DNA of 7,496 bases from an uncultured Pyrinomonas sp. (GCA_937135995.1 CAKZOF010000170.1:1-7496), one strand, 5' to 3'. Positions 1 through 5,684 are shown, counted from the stretch's first letter. Program-made: numbers and translations. The notes: generated from the sequence alone by a model not told the origin.

Positions 1-1095
1 CGGGCGAAACTCGATCCGCTTCTGTTTCGGATTCTGCGAGAACATCGGGATGCGCACCGCCGCCGAACGGTTGCGCGCCGAATAGGCGAGGTTGACCGGA
101 GCTTCGAAGCCCGGCACCAAACGCTTGTAGCTGTTGGTGGTCGGCGCGGCAAACGCGACGATCGCTGGCGCGTGTTTGAGCAGTCCGCCGATGTAGTAAC
201 GCGCCGTTTCGCTCAGCCCCGCGTAGCCATCGCCAGCAAAGAGCGGCTTTTCGTTCTTCCACAAAGACTGGTGACAGTGCATACCGCTGCCGTTATCGCC
301 ATAGATCGGCTTCGGCATGAACGTCACTGCCTTGCCGTAACGGTAAGCCGTGTTGCGGACGATGTACTTGAACAGTTGCAGGTTGTCGGCCGTGCCAAGC
401 AACGTCGAGAAGCGGAAGTCTATTTCGCACTGACCGGCGGTGGCCACCTCGTGGTGGTGGCATTCGACGCGAATGCCGACATCCTCGAGCGTCAGCGCGA
501 TCTCCGAACGCAAGTCGCTCAAACTGTCGGCAGGCGGAACAGGCACGTACCCCTCTTTGTTGCGAATGCGGTAACCAAGGTTGGGGCTTTCGAATCCGTT
601 GCTTCTGCGTCCCGTGTTCCAGATGCCCTCGTCCGACTCGATTTCGTAGCCGGCAGCGTTCTGCTCATTGTAGAAACGCACGCCGTCGAAGACGAAGAAC
701 TCGGCTTCAGGGCCGAAATAGGCCGTGTCGGCGATGCCGGTAAACCGCAGGTAGCTTTCGGCACGCGCCGCCACCGAGCGCGGGTCTAGTCCGTACCCTT
801 CTTTGGTGATCGGATCGACGACGTTGGCGATGAAACATACGGTCGGCTCTTCGGCGAACGGGTCCATCCAGAAACGCGACGGATCGGGCACGAGCAACAT
901 GTCGGATTCGTGAATCGAAGCCCACCCGCGCAGGCTGGAAGCATCGAAACCGAAACCATCCTCGAAACTGCCCTCAGATAGTTCGTGAATAGGAAACGTC
1001 AGGTGATGCCAAGCGCCAACCAAGTCGGTGAAACGAACGGAGACGAAGCGCGCCCCATGATCTTCGGCATACTTCAAAGCTGTTTTTGCGTCCAT
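1..1095 (-). CDS. glnA: Glutamine synthetase type I (3' end cut by window)
   Basis: ATP-dependent ligation of ammonia to glutamate, the main cytosolic nitrogen-assimilation enzyme. The frame is open from the ATG at 1095 to the window edge, giving 365 of roughly 470 expected residues. Landmarks in order: FDASS-RGW at 50-58 (usually FDGSS, so one Gly is Ala), GPEAEFF at 128-134 with metal-binding glutamates, [14 protein letters not shown] at 214-227, [10 protein letters not shown] at 268-277, the [15 protein letters not shown] flap region at 321-335, [10 protein letters not shown] at 341-350 and KRIEFRP at 359-365. The spaced EIESDEG-WN segment at 151-160 suits the GSI-beta type, but the adenylylation-tyrosine loop lies past the window, so control by adenylylation cannot be judged. 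The start has a good Shine-Dalgarno, AGGAG 5 nt upstream, and a consensus promoter. It is transcribed away from the mobile-element debris. Family assignment is secure. Confidence 0.96.
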   Translation of the reverse strand, partial: MDAKTALKYAEDHGARFVSVRFTDLVGAWHHLTFPIHELSEGSFEDGFGFDASSLRGWASIHESDMLLVPDPSRFWMDPFAEEPTVCFIANVVDPITKEGYGLDPRSVAARAESYLRFTGIADTAYFGPEAEFFVFDGVRFYNEQNAAGYEIESDEGIWNTGRRSNGFESPNLGYRIRNKEGYVPVPPADSLSDLRSEIALTLEDVGIRVECHHHEVATAGQCEIDFRFSTLLGTADNLQLFKYIVRNTAYRYGKAVTFMPKPIYGDNGSGMHCHQSLWKNEKPLFAGDGYAGLSETARYYIGGLLKHAPAIVAFAAPTTNSYKRLVPGFEAPVNLAYSARNRSAAVRIPMFSQNPKQKRIEFRP

Positions 1096-1219
1096 CTTTT
1101 CTCCTGAAACGATTTGGGGTGTGGGGTGTCCATCGCCGCGCAACGGCGGCTCCGGCTCGAACATGAAAGAGTGCGGCAAGAGAGCGTCATTTCGAGCGGC
1201 GCTCTAGGACCTGAAAACA
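1096..1219 (-). promoter_or_regulatory. Long 5' leader of glnA with two hairpins and a strong RBS
   Basis: If transcription starts near 1219, the untranslated leader is about 124 nt. It contains a 6-bp stem AGAGCG/CGCTCT (1181-1186 with 1200-1205, 13-nt loop) and a GC-rich 5-bp stem at 1134-1148, then an unstructured CA-rich stretch and the AGGAG ribosome binding site at 1101-1105. I do not recognise a glutamine riboswitch or any other named class in it. The leader is longer than needed for ribosome loading, so post-transcriptional control is possible but only inferred. Confidence 0.35.
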
Positions 1220-1225
1220 GCAATG

Positions 1226-1253
1226 ATTATATGAGCCAACAGCGGTGTGTCAA
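1226..1253 (-). promoter_or_regulatory. Sigma-70-type promoter of glnA
   Basis: On the minus strand TTGACA (1253-1248) is followed by a 16-nt spacer and TATAAT (1231-1226), a perfect match to both consensus hexamers. Transcription should begin near 1219. An A/T-rich stretch with a run of seven A on the minus strand (about 1281-1293) lies about 30 bp upstream of the -35 box and could act as an UP element. There is no sigma-54 GG-N10-GC box that I can see, so nitrogen control, if any, would have to act on this housekeeping promoter or in the leader. GTGTC and GACAC half-sites flank the -35 region and might be a weak operator. Confidence 0.75.
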
Positions 1254-1435
1254 GCGATATTTGCGGACACCACACCGCGGATTATTTTTTTCAATGATCG
1301 TCGTCGGTTGACGAAGGCACCGAATGGCATAGCAAGAGGGGTTGCCAGCATCTCCTATATAGTTCCCCCTTCTATTATACCGTGAGGCACACGCGAAAAG
1401 CGCCGCACAAGTAGACGGTTGAAATGGCGTCGCAC
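1254..1435. other. Intergenic stretch with no recognisable gene
   Basis: Between the glnA promoter and the mobile-element debris I find no convincing coding frame. It has A/T-rich patches (1281-1293, about 1352-1379) in an otherwise GC-rich sequence, including TATATA and TATTATA words, but no -35/-10 pair with acceptable spacing on the plus strand. It may be part of the decayed insertion or native promoter-upstream DNA. Confidence 0.3.
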
Positions 1436-1509
1436 CAGGGCGTGACGCCCGTACCGGGTGCAGCGGTGAGGCGCGTGAATCCCACGCGCTTGCGGGCCGT
1501 GGGAGTGTC
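1436..1509 (+). mobile_element. IS200/IS605-type right-end / omega-RNA-like remnant
   Basis: Consecutive small hairpins occur here: GGGCG-TGA-CGCCC near 1438-1450 and TCCCACG...CGTGGGA near 1479-1503, the latter inside a GAATCCC...GGGAGTGTC context. That context resembles what I know of the conserved 3' end of tnpB-type elements, where the end hairpin also forms the scaffold of the TnpB guide RNA. A short open frame upstream (about 1424-1528) could be the eroded C-terminus of a TnpB, but I cannot align it with confidence. No intact tnpB lies upstream, so if functional at all this is an orphan end. The call rests on recognition of the hairpin motif together with the clear tnpB fragment nearby. 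Confidence 0.42.
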
Positions 1510-1529
1510 GCTCTGCTTGATAGAGACCT

Positions 1530-1571
1530 AGCCGCTTCCTCCCCGGAATGAATTCCGGGGAGGAAGCGGCT
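1530..1571. repeat. Perfect 42-bp palindrome (20-bp arms, 2-nt centre)
   Basis: The left arm (1530-1549, ending CCCCGGAAT) is the exact reverse complement of the right arm (1552-1571, starting ATTCCGGGG), separated only by GA. No T tract follows on either side, so it does not look like an intrinsic terminator. TTCCTCCCCGG...CCGGGGAGGAA palindromes of this kind are familiar beside IS200/IS605 (tnpB) elements, which carry subterminal hairpins recognised as single strands. It lies exactly between the right-end-like remnant and the tnpB fragment. The palindrome is certain; the mobile-element origin is inferred. Confidence 0.9.
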
Positions 1572-1582
1572 CCCCTCCTTTC

Positions 1583-1783
1583 CTATTCACAGATACCTTT
1601 CGGCCTACCGGAGCCGTGGTCCTGGATGATCGGCTGCTCTCCTTCAACGGACTGGACGAAGCCTCTCTGCTGACCTTGGAAGGCCGGACCAAGGTACCGA
1701 TGATCATTGGGGCCTACCAGAAAGGGGTGGTCGCCGCATCCGTGGACAAGCCGATTTGATTTTGGTTGACGGCACCTTTTACA
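1583..1783 (+). pseudogene. tnpB: Internal fragment of a TnpB (IS605 OrfB) gene, frameshifted
   Basis: One frame, read through the codon starting at 1610, encodes PTGAVVLDDRLLSF followed by GRTKVPMIIGAYQ. A second frame, one base back, begins about 1741 and encodes RGQADLILVDGTFY. Both pieces match the middle of TnpB-family proteins in the right order: the 'R-L-D-R-L' strand, 'G-R-K-P---G-YQ', then 'GQADL---DG-FYL'. The shift just before 1741 is equivalent to a one-base deletion. The N-terminal third, the RuvC-like catalytic core and the zinc finger are absent, and the resemblance stops near 1783. It is therefore a dead remnant on the plus strand, in the same orientation as the right-end-like motif but in the wrong order relative to it. 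That order implies rearrangement or more than one element copy. Confidence 0.78.
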
Positions 1784-1807
1784 CTCCGCAGAGGGCGACG
1801 CGTCTGC

Positions 1808-2422
1808 ATGCCAGATCGAACGAACACGCTTCTCATCGGGACGAGCAATGCCGGCAAGGTGCGCGAGCTACGGCAACTGCTCCACGGTTGGCGTCTGCTG
1901 ACGCTGGCGGACTTTCCCGCCGTTCAACCGCCGGCGGAGACGGGCGAGACCTTCGAGGACAATGCGGCGCTCAAGGCGCGCTATTACGCTGCGCACACAG
2001 GATTATGGGCGCTGGCCGACGATTCGGGTTTGGAAGTGGAGGCGCTCGGAGGCGCGCCCGGCGTCCATTCGGCGCGCTACGCAGGTGCTGGCGCGACCGA
2101 TGCTGAGAACGTAGCGAAGTTACTGGCGGAGCTTCAGCGGACGGACGATCCGGAACGGCGCGGTCGTTTCGTCTGCGTCATCGCCATCGCTTCGCCCGCC
2201 GGGCGCACGTGGCTTTTTCGCGGCGCGTGCGAAGGCAGAATCGCGCATGCGCCGCGCGGCCAAGGCGGGTTCGGCTACGATCCCATTTTCATCCCGGAAG
2301 GTGAGAGCCGAACGTTCGGTGAATTGAGCGCCGAAGAGAAACAACAGCGTAGCCATCGCGCTCGCGCGCTCGCGCAAGCGCGCGCTTTTTTGCTCTCTCT
2401 CAGCGACGCCGCCGCGCGCTAA
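1808..2422 (+). CDS. rdgB: Non-canonical purine NTP pyrophosphatase (RdgB/HAM1 family)
   Basis: Hydrolyses ITP, dITP and XTP to the monophosphates plus pyrophosphate, keeping deaminated purines out of DNA and RNA; a cytosolic homodimer in characterised members. The 204-residue product has the family landmarks: TSNAGKVREL at 12-21 (phosphate-binding loop and K17), E47-F-E-D-N-A at 47-53, ADDSGLEVEAL at 70-80 with catalytic and metal aspartates, PGVHSARYAG at 84-93, GGFGYDPIF at 153-161 and SHRARAL at 182-188. Length is normal. I chose the ATG at 1808 because the conserved strand begins a few residues later; a GTG at 1766 would add 14 unconserved residues read from tnpB debris. Only a weak AGAGGG lies 12 nt upstream. 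The gene converges on rmlB, and no promoter of good quality is visible in front of it. Confidence 0.95.
   Translation: MPDRTNTLLIGTSNAGKVRELRQLLHGWRLLTLADFPAVQPPAETGETFEDNAALKARYYAAHTGLWALADDSGLEVEALGGAPGVHSARYAGAGATDAENVAKLLAELQRTDDPERRGRFVCVIAIASPAGRTWLFRGACEGRIAHAPRGQGGFGYDPIFIPEGESRTFGELSAEEKQQRSHRARALAQARAFLLSLSDAAAR
2364..2391 (+). terminator. Terminator-like GC hairpin plus T6 inside the end of rdgB
   Basis: GCGCGC (2364-2369) can pair with GCGCGC (2380-2385) and is followed directly by six T (2386-2391), the layout of an intrinsic terminator. It sits about 10 codons before the rdgB stop, encoding the alanine/arginine-rich C-terminal helix, so it would truncate the message slightly if it worked. 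CG-rich runs are common in this genome, so chance is a serious alternative. Confidence 0.3.
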
Positions 2423-2441
2423 GAAAACACGGGATGACCGA

Positions 2442-2463
2442 CCGCACAGCTCGCGCGCTGCGG
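2442..2463. terminator. Hairpin between the convergent rdgB and rmlB genes
   Basis: CCG-(CA)-CAGC pairs with GCTGCGG around a TCGCGC loop, with a two-base bulge. It lies in the 43-nt gap between the two stop codons, where a bidirectional terminator would be expected. There is no T tract directly after it on either strand, so termination activity is doubtful. Confidence 0.28.
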
Positions 2464-2465
2464 GA

Positions 2466-3494
2466 TCACCGGCGGACGTCGATCTCCATGCCGTACTGTT
2501 GCGCGTAGTATTGGCGGTAAGCACCGCTGCGCGCGCGCGCAACCCACGCCTGATTTTCCGCGTACCACTGGATCGTTCGCCGCAGGCCGCTCTCCCAAGT
2601 CTCTTGCGGGCGCCAGTCGAGTTCGGTTTCGACTTTGGTCGGATCGATGGCGTAGCGCCGGTCGTGGCCGGGCCGGTCTTTGACGAATTTGATGAGCGTA
2701 CGCGGTTTGCCGAGCGCGTCCAGAATCGCTTCGACCACCTCCAGATTGCGTCGCTCGTTGCGTGCGCCGATGTTGTAAATCTCGCCCGCGCGACCGCGGC
2801 GCAACGCTTGCAAGATGGCGCGGCAGTGATCATCGACGTAGATCCAATCGCGAACGTTGCGTCCGTCGCCGTAGACGGGAATCGGCTGGTCATCGATGGC
2901 GTTGGCGATTACCAGCGGGATCAACTTTTCCGGAAACTGTCGCGGACCGTAGTTGTTGCCGCAGCGCGTGATCACTGCATCGAGACCAAAGGTGTGATGC
3001 GCGGCGCGCACCAAATGTTCGGCCGCCGCCTTGGAAGCCGCATACGGGCTATTCGGCGCGTAGGGCGAAGACTCGGTGAAGAAAGAAGCGTCGTCTTCGG
3101 GGAGCGACCCCATCACCTCGTCCGTCGAAATCTGCACGAACCGCGCGACGCGGCGCGCGCGCGCCGCATCGAGCAGCACCTGTGTGCCGAGGACGTTGGT
3201 TCTCAAGAATTCATCCGCGGACGCGATGCTGCGATCGACGTGTGATTCGGCGGCGAAGTTGACGACGGCGTCGGTGCCCTCTTCAAGAGCGTCCATGACG
3301 GCGGCGCGATCGGCGATGTCGCCATGAACGAAGCGATGTCGCCGTTCGTCTAAGCCAGCCAGGTTATCGGGATTGCCGGCATAGGTGAGCGCGTCGAAGT
3401 TGACGATTTCGCAATCGGGCAGCTCTTCGAGCGCGACGCGAATGAATGCCGAGCCGATAAAGCCGGCGCCGCCTGTGACGAATAGTTTGGTCAT
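2466..3494 (-). CDS. rmlB: dTDP-glucose 4,6-dehydratase
   Basis: Converts dTDP-D-glucose to dTDP-4-keto-6-deoxy-D-glucose with bound NAD+, the second step to dTDP-L-rhamnose and other deoxysugars for surface polysaccharides; cytosolic, extended short-chain dehydrogenase fold. The 342 residues match the family length. Visible signatures: GGAGFIG (8-14, NAD-binding), DALTYAGN (34-41), NFAAESHVDRSI (79-90), catalytic STDEVMG (123-129; T124, D125, E126), catalytic Y151 and K155 in YAASK, RCGNNYGPRQFPEKLIP (177-193), GDGRNVRDWIYVDDH (209-223), YNIG (240-243) and DRPGHDRRYAID (273-284). The ATG at 3494 places the Rossmann strand at residue 3, as usual; the frame is open further upstream but has no family resemblance there. 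No clear Shine-Dalgarno precedes it. rmlA, rmlC and rmlD are not adjacent in this window, so it appears to be a single-gene unit with its own promoter. Confidence 0.96.
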   Translation of the reverse strand: MTKLFVTGGAGFIGSAFIRVALEELPDCEIVNFDALTYAGNPDNLAGLDERRHRFVHGDIADRAAVMDALEEGTDAVVNFAAESHVDRSIASADEFLRTNVLGTQVLLDAARARRVARFVQISTDEVMGSLPEDDASFFTESSPYAPNSPYAASKAAAEHLVRAAHHTFGLDAVITRCGNNYGPRQFPEKLIPLVIANAIDDQPIPVYGDGRNVRDWIYVDDHCRAILQALRRGRAGEIYNIGARNERRNLEVVEAILDALGKPRTLIKFVKDRPGHDRRYAIDPTKVETELDWRPQETWESGLRRTIQWYAENQAWVARARSGAYRQYYAQQYGMEIDVRR

Positions 3495-3547
3495 CTTTTC
3501 GGATTCCGCTTCTGTGCAAAAGTCGCTAACGTGAGAACGCCCATCGA

Positions 3548-3563
3548 TTCTCGAGCGCGAGAA
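3548..3563. repeat. Small palindrome at the rmlB transcription start
   Basis: TTCTCG and CGAGAA form 6-bp arms around AGCG. The site overlaps the predicted rmlB start of transcription (about 3563), so it could be an operator or a 5'-end hairpin of the mRNA. No regulator can be named from it. Confidence 0.35.
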
Positions 3564-3569
3564 AAGCGA

Positions 3570-3598
3570 AGTATAACTTCCAGTCCGGCGACTAGCAA
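3570..3598 (-). promoter_or_regulatory. Sigma-70-type promoter of rmlB
   Basis: Minus strand TTGCTA (3598-3593), 17-nt spacer, TATACT (3575-3570). Four of six and five of six bases match the consensus with ideal spacing. Predicted start about 3563, leaving a leader of about 70 nt before the ATG at 3494. Confidence 0.6.
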
Positions 3599-3620
3599 CT
3601 CGATGCACGCTCTTTCGCGC

Positions 3621-3638
3621 CGCGTGGTGGGCCACGCG
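3621..3638. repeat. Palindrome between the divergent promoters
   Basis: CGCGTGG and CCACGCG are perfect 7-bp arms around TGGG. It lies upstream of both the rmlB and the rsbR promoter candidates, a position suited to a shared regulator or to insulation. No T run follows, so it is not a typical terminator. Confidence 0.4.
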
Positions 3639-3695
3639 CCACAATCTCTTTGCGGTGCGTCTTGCGCCTCGATGTTCGAGCGAAATCTCCCGGTG

Positions 3696-3724
3696 TTGTC
3701 GCTTGCGGGGCGAAATGCTAAGAT
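3696..3724 (+). promoter_or_regulatory. Candidate promoter of the stressosome operon
   Basis: TTGTCG (3696-3701), 17-nt spacer, TAAGAT (3719-3724). Four of six bases match in each hexamer, with optimal spacing. Predicted start about 3731, about 94 nt before the rsbR ATG. It is the best pair I find in the 330-bp divergent region on this strand. A second, stress-specific promoter cannot be excluded. Confidence 0.5.
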
Positions 3725-3824
3725 ACGCGTTCGCGTTTTCGACCCGAACCCGGCGGCGTTCTCCCGAACGCGCGCGAGCTTTTGACCCGGGACGCTTGAC
3801 GAAAAGGCAGGTTGAACCCCCGAA

Positions 3825-4805
3825 ATGAGCGACCAGAGCACATCGCCAATGCGCGCAGGGTTGCGCGTGGCCGAACTCCTCACACAACGGCGCGACGAGA
3901 TCATCGACCGATGGATCAAAGAGCGGTTGGAATCGGACGATTTCCGCGACGAGCTGATCTCCAAAAAGGAACTTCGCCAGCAGTCGCGTGAAATCGTCGA
4001 GATGCTCGCGCGCTCGATCAAGGCTTCCAACGGCGGCGACTTCAACGATCCGGCCTTCGACGACCTGCGCTCGTTTCTCAACGAGATTTCGCGCCTGCGC
4101 GCCGTCAAAGGCTATACGCCGATGGAGAACGCGACCTACATCCTCTCTTTGCGCGATGCGGTGTTGCGTTCTCTGATCGAGGAGATGCGTTCCGATCCGG
4201 CGGCGCTGATCGAAGAGATGAACTATTTCACGCCGTTGCTCGACAAGCTGGGGCTCGTGATGGTGGAGCGCTACATCCGTTCACGCGAGGAGATCATCCG
4301 TCAGCAACGAGCCGACATGCTGGAGCTTTCGACGCCGGTCATCAAGGTCTGGGACAAGATCTTGACGCTGCCGATCATCGGCACGCTCGACTCGAGCCGC
4401 GCTCAGGTGATGACTGAAGCGCTGTTGCAAAGGATCGCCGAGACGGGCTCGACCATCGCCATCCTCGACATCACTGGCGTGCGCACCATCGACACGCTCG
4501 TCGCCAATCATCTGATCAAGACCGTGACCGCTGCGCGGTTGATGGGCGCGCGGTGCATCTTGACGGGAGTCAGTCCAGCCATCGCGCAGACCATGGTACA
4601 GCTTGGCATCGATCTATCGCAGATCACCACGCGGTCGCAAATGGCCGACGGCATCAAGCTCGCTTTCGAGATGCTCGGGCGCACGGTGATTCCGACCAAA
4701 ACGCTCGAACGCCTGCGCGAAGCTTCCGGCCTCGCGGCACGCGATGGGCAATTGCGAACGGAGCGGCCCAGCACGCCGGAACTTAAGCGGCGCGAAGAGG
4801 TCTGA
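3825..4805 (+). CDS. rsbR: RsbR-type stressosome scaffold/sensor (RsbRD-like N domain + STAS)
   Basis: Cytosolic scaffold of the stressosome that with RsbS holds the kinase RsbT inactive until stress. The 326 residues divide into an alpha-helical N-terminal domain (about 15-160) beginning LLTQRRDEIIDRWIKE, which resembles the RsbRD-type co-antagonist domain rather than a globin or PAS sensor, a helical linker ending ELSTPVIKVWDKI (167-179), the STAS domain (about 180-290), and a charged tail (291-326). In the STAS domain GTLDSSRA (186-193), ILDITGV (213-219), IDTLVANH (222-229) and ILTGVSPAIAQTMVQLGIDL (245-264) match RsbR. T224 aligns with phosphosite T205 of Bacillus subtilis RsbRA. The T171 position is Ser (S190), with the 34-residue spacing kept. 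No good Shine-Dalgarno is visible before the ATG. It is the first gene of the operon, 36 nt before rsbS. The signal it senses cannot be told. Confidence 0.93.
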   Translation: MSDQSTSPMRAGLRVAELLTQRRDEIIDRWIKERLESDDFRDELISKKELRQQSREIVEMLARSIKASNGGDFNDPAFDDLRSFLNEISRLRAVKGYTPMENATYILSLRDAVLRSLIEEMRSDPAALIEEMNYFTPLLDKLGLVMVERYIRSREEIIRQQRADMLELSTPVIKVWDKILTLPIIGTLDSSRAQVMTEALLQRIAETGSTIAILDITGVRTIDTLVANHLIKTVTAARLMGARCILTGVSPAIAQTMVQLGIDLSQITTRSQMADGIKLAFEMLGRTVIPTKTLERLREASGLAARDGQLRTERPSTPELKRREEV

Positions 4806-4841
4806 CGAGCTTCCGTCATCAAGACAAGGGGCGATCAACCG

Positions 4842-5267
4842 ATGTACACTCCTCAACGCATACCGATCCTCAAAGTCGGGCGCGTCCTCATCGTTCCCAT
4901 TCAGGTCGACATGGACGATGCGACCGCCATGCAACTTCAAGAGCGCATCCTCGCGGAGCTGGAGCGGACCGGCGCGCGCGGCGTGTTGATCGACATCTCG
5001 CTGCTCGAGATGGTCGATTCGTTCATCGGTCGGATGCTCAGCGACATCGCTGCGATGACGCGCATCATGGACGCGCGCACCGTGGTCGCCGGCATGCAAC
5101 CGGCGGTGGCCATCACGCTGGTTGAACTCGGGCTCGAGCTGCCTGGTGTTGATACGGTGCTCAACGTCGACGAAGGGATCAGGTTGCTGCGCGATGAATT
5201 CGGCATTCGCGAAGAAGCGAGTGAAGAGCCACCCGACTTCGAGTTGAGCGACCATTGGAAAGCATAG
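4842..5267 (+). CDS. rsbS: RsbS stressosome STAS protein (RsbT antagonist)
   Basis: Single-STAS-domain partner of RsbR in the stressosome core; its unphosphorylated form sequesters RsbT, and phosphorylation of one serine releases it. The 141-residue product opens with RIPILKVGRVLIVPIQ (6-21) and contains LIDISLLEMVDSFIGRML (49-66). S60 corresponds to the RsbT target S59 of B. subtilis RsbS. GMQPAVAITLVELGLEL (84-100) is also typical. About 20 acidic residues beyond the usual end form a short tail. An AAGGGG lies 10 nt before the ATG. The last 13 nt overlap the start of rsbT, which suggests translational coupling and fixed stoichiometry of antagonist and kinase. Confidence 0.95.
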   Translation: MYTPQRIPILKVGRVLIVPIQVDMDDATAMQLQERILAELERTGARGVLIDISLLEMVDSFIGRMLSDIAAMTRIMDARTVVAGMQPAVAITLVELGLELPGVDTVLNVDEGIRLLRDEFGIREEASEEPPDFELSDHWKA

Positions 5268-5659
5268 CGATTCTGATCGAAACCGAACAAGACATCATCA
5301 TCGCCCGCAGCGAAGTGCGCTCGATGGCGGCGGCCATGGGCTTTCGCCTCACCGATCAAACGCGCCTCGCAACGGTGGCGTCGGAACTGGCGCGCAACAT
5401 CGTCAAGTACGCCGGACGCGGACGGCTCATCGCGCAGCCGATGTCCGACACCGACGGACGCAGCGGGTTGCGGTTGATCTTCGAAGACCAAGGGCCGGGC
5501 ATCGCAGATATCGATGCGGCCATGCGTGATGGGTATTCGACCAGTGGCGGACTGGGCAAAGGGCTGCCCGGTTCGCGCCGGTTGGTCGATGAGTTCCAGA
5601 TCGAATCGCACGTCGGGCGCGGCACGCGCGTGACGGTGATTCGCTGGCTCTCGCCGTAA
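5255..5659 (+). CDS. rsbT: RsbT switch protein / serine-threonine kinase
   Basis: GHKL-fold protein kinase that phosphorylates RsbR and RsbS and, once freed, activates a downstream partner (the RsbU phosphatase in Bacillus). The 134 residues equal the family length. Visible: N-box TVASELARNIVKYAG (40-54; E44, N48), EDQGPGI (77-83, with D78), and the ATP-lid region DGYSTSGGLGKGLPGSRRLVDEF (92-114), ending VIRWL like B. subtilis RsbT. The start must be TTG at 5255: in-frame stop 5222-5224 lies upstream with no ATG or GTG between, and the resulting N-terminus aligns well. It overlaps rsbS by 13 nt. It is the only stand-alone member of three RsbT-like ATPases in this operon. No rsbU is visible, so its downstream target is open. 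Confidence 0.94.
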   Translation: MESIAILIETEQDIIIARSEVRSMAAAMGFRLTDQTRLATVASELARNIVKYAGRGRLIAQPMSDTDGRSGLRLIFEDQGPGIADIDAAMRDGYSTSGGLGKGLPGSRRLVDEFQIESHVGRGTRVTVIRWLSP

Positions 5660-5669
5660 ACAGCGCAAG

Positions 5670-5684
5670 ACGCCCCTCGGGCGT
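5670..5684 (+). other. Small hairpin in the rsbT-phosphatase gap
   Basis: ACGCCC and GGGCGT form a 6-bp stem with a 3-nt CTC loop, 10 nt after the rsbT stop codon. No T tract follows, so read-through is expected. It could protect the upstream transcript end or tune expression of the next gene. Confidence 0.33.

Noticed and set aside
172..789. Long open frame on the plus strand opposite glnA
   Set aside because: It lies fully antisense to conserved glutamine synthetase codons and has no recognisable domain; it is a shadow of a GC-rich gene.
1271..1293. Intrinsic terminator before the T run at 1285-1291
   Set aside because: Only a 6-bp self-complementary CCGCGG lies upstream and no gene on the plus strand ends there; the tract fits better as an A/T-rich element upstream of the glnA promoter.
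1114..1311. 65-codon plus-strand frame upstream of glnA
   Set aside because: It runs antisense through the glnA leader and promoter, has no RBS and no recognisable sequence.
1756..1784. Promoter for rdgB: TTGATT (1756-1761) with a -10 near 1778-1784
   Set aside because: The -10 matches consensus at only two or three of six bases, and the -35 lies in the tnpB coding remnant; too weak to list as a feature.
2499..3245. 248-codon plus-strand frame opposite rmlB
   Set aside because: The opposite strand encodes rmlB with every catalytic motif intact; this frame has low-complexity Arg/Ala/Val composition.
3495..3887. N-terminal extension of rmlB to 3887
   Set aside because: It would overlap the rsbR start and the divergent promoters and adds about 130 residues with no family resemblance; the Rossmann motif begins right after the ATG at 3494.
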